From: Bombyx mori
Taxonomy: Eukaryota; Arthropoda; Insecta; Lepidoptera; Bombycidae
Assembly (NCBI RefSeq): GCF_030269925.1
Contig: NC_085121.1
Location: 16,447,501 to 16,511,500 of the forward strand
Direction: 5' to 3'
Length of the DNA: 64,000 bases
A program made the position numbers and the translations under genes. Shown here in pieces: positions 44,155 through 54,557 of this stretch. Position 1 is the stretch's first letter; every line of letters begins with the position of its first letter. Below the pieces are notes generated by a model. The model did no database searches. It saw nothing but the letters and a program-made list of their open reading frames with translations, and was not told the DNA's origin.

Positions 44155-44784
44155 TATACTTGTTCCTCTAGTCGAGCTCTAGGCTCAGTTTACTGAGCTC
44201 CCGCCCTGAGACCCTCAGGGAAAGGGTGGCTCAGTTTCTCTTCCTACGAAGACCGTATCTCCCAAGACTTTCGTGATAATGGTGACTGTGTGTATGGCGG
44301 CTTGTTTCTGAATGATGCGTGTGTCGTCGGGTCTTCGTGTCCCCTTGCGGGGGTACGGATCGGGCCTCGGGGCAATCCCCTCTGCCGGGCTTGGACTCTT
44401 GGGGCTTGGACTTGATGAGGTTGCTGGTGCGGTTCTTGACTGTGGGTCGAGTCGAGTATTTGGCATGCTGTTTTGTTTTAATCTTCTCTCTTCCCTTTTC
44501 CTTCTTCTCTCTTCTTTCTTCTTGTGTGGTCTTCTTTAGTGTAATGGCGGCCTGGTGGCCTCTCCTCTCCTCTCTTTTATATATATTATACATATTATTA
44601 TGATTATTATTTTTTGCTATATGCGCAGTCTGAGGAAACTGTAACGTCTACGAGGTATGTTTTGTTTTTGGTTTTGTTTATGTAAATAATGTCTGGTCTA
44701 TTGTGAATTATTGTAACATCAATTTGAACCAGCATCTCCCACATTATTTTTGCAGCTTATATAATAATATATTATAGAATTACT
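44155..44784. other. GC-rich patch and spacer, no gene recognised
   Basis: About 44160-44560 is GC-richer and open in several frames on both strands (for example 44231-44593, minus, lysine- and arginine-rich). No domain is recognised. Its similarity to 22330-22410 suggests an unnamed repeat rather than a host exon. Confidence 0.4.
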
Positions 44785-45005
44785 GTTACTCACGAATGCC
44801 TTCCACGATGAAAGAATAACATCGTGTAGTAAAAATCGAACACGTAAAAATTTGAGTTTGCATAATTATTTGAGATAGAGACCTCATGTCTCAAGGCGGA
44901 AGGCGGCATCGACGTTCGGATGTCTGTGGAGTCCAGTAGTAACTTAATACTAGGGGGCTTGTGCGCTCGTTTATCCGTCTAATCGTTTTGCAATATAACA
45001 ACATC
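44785..45005 (+). mobile_element. Degenerate Bm1-like SINE relic
   Basis: GCCTTCCACGATGAAAGAAT, ATGTCTCAAGGCGG and a TTGTGCGCTCG 3' end follow Bm1 order on the plus strand. Confidence 0.55.
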
Positions 45006-46314
45006 TTCTCCGCAGGCTTTCTCTACATATACTCTATATGTACTCTCTACTCTACATAGACATCATATATATGTTGGCACACGTCAGGGATGGCTGAGCG
45101 GTAGGTTCCGTCATCACTCGTATTTGGTTGAACTCAGTTTATAAAAGTACAATAAAACCTTTTCAATAATAATTATTGAAACTCAACACACACAACTTTC
45201 ACAATGACAGGGTAAACCGACAGTTTCGTTGCACATACCGACAGACCGACTGACTGACTGCCAGAGACTCACTGACTGAGACAGACCGACCGTCCGATAC
45301 GGACTGAATGACTGTCTGACACGGAATGCCACGACTCTGTCCATGTACCGCCATTTTATGCTGTGGCGTTACGGAGTCTACCCTTCAGTTTGTGATATTT
45401 ATCAAAACAACATTTCATTATTTAAAATAATAATCAAAACCACCGTCTTAATATTACTAAAAGTCGTTATCCACGACAAATATTATTATATGTAGGAACG
45501 GAACGGAGCGATATGGATGAGTGACAGATATGGAGCATGACTGAGTGAGAGAGATAGGAGATGTCGTGTTAGGAAGTAAGTAAGACGGCGAATGAATGCG
45601 GAACACAGTTTTATTTTTTAAGCAAGAAGAGGGTAGTTGCCAGACGCGACGACAGACAGACGCGGTGTAACTCTGAAGGCAAAAGACGTTTATATTTTAG
45701 TTACATAGATTAAGACGAAATAAAGAATCAAGTTTGTGTGAAGTGATCAACCGTTTCACTGGCCCACCCTGAATATAAAATCCAACATATAAATTAGACA
45801 TAAAATTCTTATTCCATATAGACTTCTTGATTATACCGTAATTAAGATTTAAAAAGCTTCCGCCCAAAAAGCCAATCATTGTCTACGATCACACACGATC
45901 ACATACGTCACATCCCATCGTTACAGCCAAAGCGAAACCTGTCATAAAAGAAACTGTGAAAAAAAAAAACAAAGGAATTATTTACCCTCCACCTTCGAGG
46001 CACGTAACAGGAAAACAGCTGAAACCGAGTCTATATTGACCCAATATTCCGATGTCAAAGGCCGTGGGACAAGAAACGAAATTTGTTTTAATATAGCCCG
46101 GCCTTTTGTCACAAATGTGTCGAATTATCTTTTGATATTTCACCGTGTTCCGTCTTCTCCTCTTTTTCGTTCAAGCCTTGTGTAGATTGTACAGTGGAAC
46201 AAGGATAATAATATAATCGAGCGTGCAATTTAAACAGATATACCTTTACCTGGATAATTATAATTGTATTCGTGTTATATATAAGATACGAACTAACTAA
46301 AATGATTTACTAAT
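45006..46314. other. Unassigned sequence with GACT-rich tract
   Basis: About 45235-45330 is made of degenerate GACTGACTGAC/GACAGACCGAC units; about 45515-45670 is GA-rich. A tRNA-like pair of boxes (GGATGGCTGAGCGGTAGG and GGTTGAACTCA, 45083-45133) does not form a full tRNA. No gene seen. Confidence 0.4.
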
Positions 46315-46480
46315 TAATATTATAAAGAGGAAAGATTTGTTTGTATGTTTGTATTGAATAGGCTCCGAAACCACTGAACCGATTTGATTCACTGTTTGGA
46401 AGCTACACTATTCCGGAGTGACATAGACTATAATCTTTTTTGAAAAAAATTGGGAATCCTTACTAAAACTCTAATAATGT
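46315..46480 (+). mobile_element. Helitron-like 5' relic
   Basis: TTAATATTATAAAGAGGAAAG, then TTTGTTTGTATGTTTG and CCACTGAACCGATTTG, typical of the 5' part of lepidopteran Helitrons. The 3' end was not found. Confidence 0.5.
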
Positions 46481-46734
46481 AACCCAAGGTGTAAAAAATT
46501 ACCTAAAATATTCTTTACATCGCGTGCCCTGCGAAAACTATTTATGACAGAATTAAATAATGTACTACGAATTTGTAGAACACATTATTATTTACAAAAA
46601 GTGTCGCCGCAGCATATATCTGACTATTATAGTTATGCTGCAATAAGTGTTATTTTTTTAAAAAATAAAACAACCTCAAATATCGTTGAAATTTTTGTTA
46701 AAGACCCGAGCAGAGCCGGTGCGGGCCGCTTGTC

Positions 46735-47110
46735 TAATATAAATGTAGAATTTAACCATGGTTGTTTCCTGGCCACCGTCCTCGCCGAGCCCGTCGCTTA
46801 CGACGAAGGGCTCGACGAGTAAATAAACCCATAGACACGGCCAGATTCAGGGGACAGAGCAACTAAAAGCCACCGTCGCCCTAAAAAAGTCCTACCGGAT
46901 TCTCCCGATCCGATCTAGGTACTTTTGGACACTTCAATAACACACACAGATCACAGTTCTAGACCATAGATACAACCCCCTGAGTCGCGTTTCCGATCCG
47001 GTGGTAGATTCTGCGAAGCACTGCTATTGCTAGGGCCAGTATTAGCAACACTCCCGGTTTGAGCCCCGTGAGCTCAGCTACATGTCCAAGCGAAGTTGAA
47101 ATAGCCTCTC
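46735..47110 (+). mobile_element. Jockey-type LINE 3' end, group B, plus strand
   Basis: GAGCCCGTCGCTTACGACG and CGAGTAAATAAACCC, then the shared 3' UTR block (GAGTCGCGTTTCCGATCCGG, about 46983-47005) and GAGCCCCGTGAGCTCA. Related to 15180-15545 and 56786-57012. Non-coding remnant. Confidence 0.65.
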
Positions 47111-47228
47111 AAAGCTATCAGCATAGGTATAAAGCATCAGTTTAAAAAAAAAGGTTGTTCCAACATGTATGACAAAATTAAATAAAAATTGTTGTTAGAT
47201 ATATTGTTTGCCGTATGGGTCATATAAC

Positions 47229-47233
47229 CTACT
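47229..47233. repeat. Target-site duplication, left (BEL/Pao)
   Basis: CTACT, repeated at 53210-53214 just beyond the other LTR. Confidence 0.85.
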
Positions 47234-47522
47234 TGTGCAGGAGCAGGTTCGTTCCTCGTCGTATTAGCGATTTTAAAATGAAAATAGGCCGTTTTTATAA
47301 TAGTAATCCACCTTTAATCTTCCTTTGATACATTACATATAATTTTATAAATTAATCGCATTGTGTCGTTGAAAGGTTTTTTCTTGAATTGAACATACTT
47401 AAAAAATGGAATCGGAATGAAATGAAACAAAAAAAAGTTACGTCGGTAGATGGCGGATTCGATAAATTTAAAATGATGGAATTAAACAGTCTGTTCCAGT
47501 TGACCAATAGATGGCGTAAACA
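47234..47522 (-). repeat. BEL/Pao 3' LTR, shortened
   Basis: 289 bp. It matches the two ends of the 5' LTR (52416-53209) but lacks about 505 bp between A-rich stretches (junction near 47430-47437, where GAAACAAAA joins AAAGTTACGTC). The TATA-like sequence and the 80-bp repeats are lost with it. Confidence 0.9.
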
Positions 47523-47535
47523 TCCCCCGGGCCTT
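47523..47535 (-). promoter_or_regulatory. Polypurine tract region
   Basis: On the minus strand CCCGGGGGA lies directly before the LTR's TGTTTACG, the expected place for priming plus-strand DNA synthesis. Confidence 0.55.
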
Positions 47536-47559
47536 GAAATCTCTGGTTTCTAAATAAAA

Positions 47560-48760
47560 TCACGCTTCATCTTCATTTTCTTCCGCTGATTGGAGTGGCA
47601 GAGGGCATATCTTGGAAAATGAACGTCGAATGGTCCCTGTACCAGTACGAATATCGGCGACTCGAGACACACCGTCACTTCCAGGATACAAACGTACTAT
47701 GCGACCCAGCCTCCAATTCAAGGGTGGTAAATTGTCGTCCTTTATGAGAACTAGGCTATCCAAGGCGATGTCATCCTTCCTGATCTTCCACTTGGTTCGT
47801 AACTGCAGCTCCGAGACGTATTCCGTAGACCAGCGTCGCCAGAAATGTTGACGTAATTGTTCGATGCGATCATAGCGCGCTAGCCGAAATGTTGGCTTAT
47901 CTGTCAGATCCTCAGATGCAGGCGCTGTCAACGGTCGGCCTAGTAGGAAGTGGGCAGGAGTAAGTGGAGTAAAGTCAGTAGGATCTGTGGATAGCGGTGA
48001 CAAAGGGCGAGAATTTAATACGGCTTCGATTTGCGTCAAAACCGTGGTGAACTCCTCATAAGTTAATCTCGCATTACCCACTATGCGTCTTAGGTGATAC
48101 TTACACGATCGCACCCCACTCTCCCATAGACCACCAAAATGTGGGGAATACGGCGGAATAAATCTAAATGTAATGCCGTTATCGGCTGCATAATCTGTAA
48201 TTACTTTGGAATGGTTTTCTAAAAACAAAGGGAATTCCTTTTCGGCACCAATAAAATTTTTCCCATTATCTGAAAATATGATATTGGGTTTACCTCGCCT
48301 ACTAATAAACCGTTTTAAAGCCAAAATATAATCATTAGTGGAAAGACTTGTAACGAGTTCCAAATGTATAGCTCGTGTCGTAAAACAAATAAACAAGCAA
48401 ATATAAGCCTTAAAAAGACGTGCTCCTCTCCCTTTACGGTTCAATACGAATACTGGCCCCGCGTAGTCTACACCTGATTTCATGAACGGAAAACTAGGTT
48501 CCAGGCGCTCAGAAGGTAAGTTACCCATGATAGGTGTCAGTGTCTTACCCTTAATACGTGTACACATCACACATTCTCGTATTATCCTCTTTGCTAAATT
48601 TTTAGCATTTAGCGGCCACCAATATTCACGCATAGTAGCCAACATTAGCTGAGGACCGCCATGTAACAATCGCTTATGCTCGTATCTAAATAAGCTAACC
48701 GTGAAAGGATGTCTACTACATAATAAAACAGGATGTTTTTTATTCGAAGTTGAAACACGA
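47560..48760 (-). pseudogene. BEL/Pao integrase domain, frame shifted from upstream pol
   Basis: Open from about 48750 to the stop at 47560. The N-terminal zinc-binding part shows a His pair (H in YEHKRLLHGG) and CVMCTRIK. The core has the acidic triad in GVDYAGP, FSDNGKNF and FGGLWESG (residues 68, 134 and 183 when counted from 48669), then a C-terminal region ending SAEENEDEA. The domain itself looks intact. It is called broken because it is in a different frame from the preceding RNase H part, with the shift near 48745-48770, and no ATG starts it. In an intact element it would be cleaved from a long Gag-Pol polyprotein and insert the cDNA. Confidence 0.85.
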
Positions 48761-49568
48761 CGCGTTACTTAGTCTACCAACGACTCGTATTATTTCATAA
48801 TCGTCCAAAAAAACATTCAAACTAGAAATACGGTTGTATTGTTTACAATTTGTTCGAATTGGAATCTTGTTGATTAAATTATTATAAACGTCCGGAAACG
48901 ACCTTATTTGCACTAATCTAATGAGCATTCGCTGTGACGCGTTCAATTCACTAAGAGTTCAGGAACCGGTTTGACGGCTATCCTTCGCGCGTGTATTATT
49001 TATGAATCGAAGTACATAAGCACCTATTCTTTTTAATTTCGTAAATGATTCGAATCGCTTAAAGTCAATTAAATCATCGTATTCTGTAGAAATTAAACTC
49101 ACTTGCTTAGATTTTAGTTCTGGTAAAGTTTGACAGTTCGGTATATCGGAATTTTTTATGTTTATTGAATATGACTCGCGTAAAAACGACGGGCCATACC
49201 ACCATAAATCACTATCTCTTAATAAATCTAAACTACAACCTCTCGATAACAAGTCTGCGGGATTATCCTTGCCATTTACGTGTGACCACACCAAGTCGCC
49301 TGTGAGTTCATTTATTTCGGTTACTCGATTCTGTATAAATGTTTTAAGCAAATGTGGTGATGTCTTAATCCAACCCATGACTATCGTCGAGTCTGTCCAG
49401 AAGTAAACTTTGTTATGATCACGTCATCATCACACTCAAGCGCAAGTTGTCTGATGCATCTCATACTCAAGTACGGCGCTGAAGCGGTTCCGTACGTCAC
49501 CGTATTGAGCTGATACGTCTCTAATGGATCCGTAGGATTTTCGCGCCATAATATTAGTGAAGTGACCG
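48761..49568 (-). pseudogene. BEL/Pao RT/RNase H remnant with internal deletion
   Basis: Just after a frameshift near 49566-49572, one frame continues RT with WRENPTDPLETYQLN and TVTYGTASAPYLSMRC, to about 49425. The next recognisable protein, in another frame from about 49410, is already RNase H (YFWTDSTIVMGWIK, then WSHVNGKDNPADLLSRG). The YVDD active-site region, the RT C-terminus and the start of RNase H are absent. A TGA at about 48956-48961 interrupts the frame before RLVQIRSFPDVYNNL. This part cannot supply reverse transcriptase. Confidence 0.85.
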
Positions 49569-52133
49569 TTAGTCAGATTGAATGAGAACTTGTCTGAACA
49601 TCTTTTCTACATCAGCACAAGCTACGAATTTATATTGTCGAAATCGCAACAATATAGAGAAAATATCGTTTTGTAACGCAGGTCCCGGAAATTGTATATC
49701 ATTTAAGGACTTATTCGAACTAGTTACCGCACTAGCGTCGAATACAACGCGCAACTTAGTAGTTGAACTACTTTCTTTAATAACACCGTGATGTGGCAAA
49801 TAATAATTAGGTTGACTACACGTAGTTACCTTAGACATGTGACCTAAGTCATGGTACTCTCGCATAAAATTTGTATACATACGTTTAAATTCCGGTAAAC
49901 GTTCAAGTTTACGTTCTAGTGATAAAAATCGTTTTTTCGCTAACGTGTATGAATCACCTAACACATCAGCTGATTCCCTTAGCGGTATCCGTACCGAAAA
50001 TCTACCTTCTCGATCACGTTTATTCGTATTGATAAATAACCTTTCGCATTTTTGTTCATCTTCCGAAAGCATTGCACGAGGTGATAGGGCTACCTCCTCG
50101 AGCTCCCAAAATAACCTTAGCTGCCTACCAATGTCCTGTGTAAAATTACACTGAACATTATTAGTAGTATGCGAGTACGTATTATTAAAGACAGGGCCGG
50201 TTATTAACCATCCTAACTTCGAATTCTGTAAGTATGGTCCACTCGGAAGACGTATTTTATCCGCATCTAAAAGATCCCAAAACTTATCGGCACCTATCAG
50301 TAAATCAATATCTGCGGGGACGTCAAAGTTAGGGTCTGCTAGTTTTATGTTTTTAGGTATTCGTATAAAGCTAGAATCTATGCTTATCGTGGGCAAACTG
50401 GATGTTATGCTCGGCAAGACAATACATCGAATCTTAGCATGATAATCGTTTAGTTTTGATCGTATATTAATATCGCACGAGTGACTAGACTGTGTGATTG
50501 TTTGTCCTACACCCGTTATTCGAACCGTGGACTGTATGTTTGACACGTTTAATCGATTTGACATTCTCTCCGTAATAAAACAGTTCTGACTCCCACTATC
50601 CAGAAGCGCACGAGCTGTATGAAAAACGTTATTATTATCGGCTACCTCCACCAACGCTGTAGAGAGTAAGACCGTCTGTAATACCTTAAATTCGCTATTA
50701 TTATTGCACTCGTAACTGCCACTCGTATTATCGGGCAGACAATGCAACGCATTAGACGTAGATGCATGTACCGGCACTGAACCCGGGTCTTCGCGCACAC
50801 ACACATTTAATTCGTTTTGAGAGCTACTCGAACCTATATGCAATAAGCTATTGTGTTTCCGCTGACACTGTTTGCACGGACCAAACACGCATTCACTTAT
50901 CATATGACCTGCTCTTAAGCAATTACGACACAGTTTTTTATCATCAACATATTTCAACCTATCCTTAACGGACATGTTAAGAAAGACGATACAAGTATAA
51001 AGTGCATGGTTTTGCTCACACAATACACATTTTTTATAAGAAGCCCACTTTGACGTATATAATTTATTGTTTGAAAAGGATTTCTCGTTTTTTGATGTAA
51101 CGTAACTATGAAAATTATTTGAACTAGAAGAACGCTTACTAATTTCACTATTAACTTTACTACCATAAATTAACGGCTTATCTTTAGGTCTACTATGATT
51201 GGCACTAATCATATCCAACATGTCGGCTCGGTTTCTAAGAAACGATAGCAAGTCGTCTAAGGTATATTTTTGATTAGAATTATTCAACGATATCGTACCC
51301 TTATGGTTCTCCCATTCGCGTTCTGTTGATGAGTCAAGCTTCGATACCATTAGATAGATAATTAAAGTATCCCAAGCGTCGGTGGGTTCCTCCAAAGTGT
51401 TAAGAGCGCGTAAATTACGTAACACTGTATCCATTAATTTACGAATTAATGAAGATGATTCCTGTTTTAAACAAGGGATATTAAATAGCGACTTTACATG
51501 ATTATTAACTAAGAGCCTAGTGTTATGGAAACGATTTTCTAGAAGCTCCCATGCGTGAAGATAGTTGGAAGGAGTAAACTCTAAGGCACTGATCACTTGC
51601 AGGGCAGTTCCGTCGAGCGCAGACCGTAAATAATGAAACTTTTGTATTTCGTCTAAGTCTGTACGTTTATGAATCATAGTAATATACGAATTTTTGAATT
51701 CAAGCCAGTGGTCGTATGATCCATCAAAGGAAGGTAGTTTTATGTAAGGTAATTTAACACTAACCGGTTTTTGTGAACATGAATTTTCCTGATTAAGCAT
51801 TATAGAACTGTTAAAATTGTCTGCACTGTTCACCAAGCAGTTGGCGACAGCCATTGTGGTGAAATACAATGTTTCAAATGATTCGACATAATCCGCGTTA
51901 GAAGACATATCGGCCTCGGTTAATAGCAATTCTATATCCATCTCCACATCATTATATCTTTTATAAATATCGCAAGCTGCCTGTATTCTTAATTGTATTT
52001 CAGCCACTTGTATCTGTGTTAAAACTGCACCAGTAAACGTATCAATAAATTTTTTAAATTGAGTTAGTCGACCTTTAAAGTTTCCCCTTTGCCGTTTAAG
52101 ATCCTCCAATTTGCTAACCTTATCGCCAGGCAT
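49569..52133 (-). pseudogene. BEL/Pao Gag, protease and start of RT
   Basis: An 854-codon open frame from ATG 52133. It holds an N-terminal Gag region, a DUF1759-like domain (about 130-290, YIKLPSFDGSYDHWLEFK), a Ser-rich linker, a C-x2-C-x4-H-x4-C knuckle (402-415, CRNCLRAGHMISEC) with further Cys/His pairs around it, an aspartic-protease-like domain with LDSGSQ (511-516), and the beginning of RT with LRVVFDASA and motif A ADVEKMF (D841). It then ends at a stop after VLIQSD, where normal RT would continue; the RT frame continues shifted. The Gag and protease parts look intact, so a Gag protein might still be made, but Pol is truncated. Domain names are from family knowledge. Confidence 0.9.
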
Positions 52134-52394
52134 TTTGATGGTCTACGTGTGATGAGCGGTAGGTACTTACGTGAAGGCATCCACGGCGCAGCGCGAAACA
52201 AACAAAATGGTATGTAGGTAGTGTAGCACTGTAACTAATAAAAACACACGGTTTTAGCACAAATCGTTTTAGGAACGGAGTAGCCGGGAACAAAGACCTG
52301 ACCGTTGCTTTTTCTTTTCGTCTTCTTCGTTTATTGTAGAAATATCTTCGTCTTAGCTGGTCCTGGTTGCTTTCCGATTTCGTCAGCTAGGTAA
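52134..52394 (-). other. BEL/Pao leader between LTR and gag
   Basis: About 260 bp of untranslated leader; no conserved feature was recognised except the primer-binding site at its start. Confidence 0.6.
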
Positions 52395-52415
52395 TCCGTG
52401 ATCGAAGGTCCAAAA
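52395..52415 (-). promoter_or_regulatory. Probable primer-binding site
   Basis: Directly after the 5' LTR the minus strand reads TTTTGGACCTTCGATCACGG. TGG followed by a GC-containing stretch fits pairing with the CCA end of a tRNA; which tRNA was not determined. Confidence 0.6.
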
Positions 52416-53209
52416 TGTGCAGGAGCAGGTTCGTTCCTCGTCGTATTAGCGATTTTAAAATGAAAATAGGCCGTTTTTATAATAGTAATCCACCTTTAAT
52501 CTTCCTTTGATACATTACATATAATTTTATAAATTAATCGCATTGTGTCGTTGAAAGGTTTTTTCTTGAATTGAACATACTTAAAAAATGGAATCGGAAT
52601 GAAATGAAACAAAAATAAAAAAAGTGTGTGTGTCCGCTCCGACGCACGATTGGAGTTTACTGGATATAAAAAATTAAACGAAACAATACGAGAAATAGTT
52701 CTATATTACGACAACACGATACACTACAGATTATTAACAAATTAACGAGACACAAAACAAACGACTAACAAATATATGAAAATACAATAATGAGAGAAAC
52801 GCGCGATCAGTACGAGGCTTTGTGGCGGACTGCCGGCGCAGCAGCCCGGCGTCACCTGCGATAACGCGGCCGCGCGTTGGCTCCTGATTGGCGCGCGCAC
52901 GCATCACGCAATCAGGAGCCAATCAGGCGCATAACGCATTTCGTGTGACATGCTAGTACGATTTTGATTGGCGCGCGCACGCATCACGCAATCAGGAGCC
53001 AATCAGGCGCATAACGCATTTCGTGTGACATGCTAGTACGATTTTGGTCCCCATAATTTTCATACCCCGGGCCTATATATGTAAATCGATTCTAAAGGAG
53101 TAAACTCCAATAAACTCCAAAAAGTTACGTCGGTAGATGGCGGATTCGATAAATTTAAAATGATGGAATTAAACAGTCTGTTCCAGTTGACCAATAGATG
53201 GCGTAAACA
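52416..53209 (-). repeat. BEL/Pao 5' LTR, 794 bp
   Basis: Minus-strand LTR from TGTTTACGCC (53209) to CTGCTCCTGCACA (52416). It contains TATATAGGC on the minus strand (about 53073-53080) and a GC-rich part with two 80-bp tandem units (52886-53045). The full-length partner of the shortened 3' LTR. The short open frame at 52734-52922 is within it and is not a gene. Confidence 0.9.
52886..53045 (-). repeat. 80-bp tandem duplication inside the 5' LTR
   Basis: Two adjacent 80-bp units (52886-52965 and 52966-53045) appear identical. Each contains GATTGGC and GCCAATC, mirror CCAAT-type motifs, and a GCGCGCGCACGCATCACGC core. A GATTGGC-type motif also precedes the first unit. Possible promoter or enhancer repeats, as in many LTRs; the function is inferred. 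Confidence 0.85.
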
Positions 53210-53214
53210 CTACT
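53210..53214. repeat. Target-site duplication, right (BEL/Pao)
   Basis: CTACT, matching 47229-47233. Confidence 0.85.
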
Positions 53215-53774
53215 CATTTGGATTATAAAGCAATAGCGAATTTTGTTTTAGTGTGTAGGATATCCAATAGAAACTTTAAATAAATGGATTTATTTTATAG
53301 ATAAAGTGGTCAGTAAAAATTACTTTATGTTCAAATTTAACAATAACGTAAAAGATACCTGTAAGCCACAATCTCCCTTTAAATCTCGCCCACCTCGGCT
53401 TCCGACATCGATCGTTTGCCTACGATATTTTGCATTTTGTTTACGACAAATCGTAAAGCAAACGTAGTCTCGTAAACATGGAACTGAAGCGTGCGTGTCT
53501 CGTAAAATTTGTACGTATGTTTAATGAAAAGTTTTTTGTTATACGTCTGTACGTACGTATTTGCTATTTCTGGTCGGGTTCGCTTTTACTGCCTAACGCT
53601 GTGGACGAGTATTGGTCACCCTATACTCGAACGTAAACCAATGTGAATAGTAGAAAAATGAAATAGAGCCTCAAAATTTCTATATTTTTTTTTATTATAA
53701 ATATGCCTAAAATGTCAACGAATTTTCAAATATAGTAGCAACATTGTAAATTGACTTAAAGACGACATAACCAC
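53215..53774. other. Unassigned sequence
   Basis: Near 53412-53470 GTTTGCCTACGAT and ATCGTAAAGCAAAC form an imperfect inverted repeat. No gene seen. Confidence 0.4.
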
Positions 53775-53832
53775 GACGGTGACCACTTACCATCAGGTGG
53801 GTCGTAAGCTTGTCTGCCTACAAAGGCAATAA
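53775..53832 (+). mobile_element. BMC1-like LINE tail, very short copy
   Basis: GGTGACCACTTACCATCAGG to CTACAAAGGCAATAAAAAA: only the last 58 bp of the LINE 3' UTR. Confidence 0.72.
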
Positions 53833-53934
53833 AAAATAACGCAATCGCATAGTTTTGGTATCAAGGTTATAAGCGAGATAAGAAAATAGAGTGAAGAAGT
53901 TGGTATTAAATATTTTGAAATTTTAAACGGTTGC

Positions 53935-54242
53935 CATGGTGTTCAAATCCCGCGGGCGGGTACCAATTTTTCTAATGAAATATGTACTTTACAAATGTTC
54001 ACGATTGACCTCCACGGTGAAGGAATAACATGGTGTAATAAAAATCAAACCCGCAAAATTATAATTTGCGTAATTACTGGTGGTGGGACCTCTTGTGAGT
54101 CCGCACGGGTAGGTACCACCACTTTGCCTATTTTTGCCGTGAAGCAGTAATGCGTTTTGGTTTGAAGGGTGGGGCAGCCGTAATATAAACTGAGACCTTA
54201 GAACTTATATCTCAAGGTGGGTGGCGCATTTACGTTGTAGAT
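53935..54242 (+). mobile_element. Bm1-like SINE with partial head, 3' end missing
   Basis: Starts inside the tRNA-like head at the B box (GGTGTTCAAATCCC), continues through the linker and body, and stops at TACGTTGTAGAT. The A box and the 3' end are lost. Confidence 0.85.
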
Positions 54243-54557
54243 CTTCAGTCATCTTCAGATAAGACTGTATGGTTCTTCTACCTGCAAGCAAATTGCAACA
54301 CGTAACTTTTGTTTTAAAAATAACAAATCGAAAGGAGACATTGTTTATTTTTAGAAATTGCTTTTAATTTGACTACTACCAATAATAACTGATTCATTAT
54401 AATTAATCATTATTAAGTGCACAAAAAAAAGTATTTATAATATAATAATATAATATATAAAATATCAAAAGAAACATCAGACTAAAATTGAGAACATCGG
54501 TTTTAACTCTGTCAAAACACTGACGGATCAGATAATACGTACCAGAGGGTAAGCAAA
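54243..54557. other. Unassigned AT-rich sequence
   Basis: Nothing recognised. Confidence 0.4.

Larger units (their letters stand above)
47234..53209 (-). mobile_element. Defective BEL/Pao LTR retrotransposon
   Basis: A 5,976-bp element on the minus strand: TG...CA LTRs, CTACT TSD, primer-binding site, gag-protease-RT start, remnant RT/RNase H, integrase and polypurine tract. Gag with a DUF1759-like region and a BEL/Pao-type integrase place it in BEL/Pao. The RT active-site region and first part of RNase H are deleted, and at least two frameshifts and a stop break the pol frame. Where both LTRs have sequence they look identical, so the insertion seems recent although the element is dead. Confidence 0.92.

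Noticed and set aside
44231..44593. 120-codon minus-strand gene rich in Lys/Arg
   Set aside because: Composition follows simple CTTCT repeats on the plus strand, there is no domain, and other frames are equally open.
45083..45143. tRNA gene with GGCTGAGCGG and GGTTGAACTC
   Set aside because: Only box-like motifs; arms do not pair well and there is no terminator-like T run in place.
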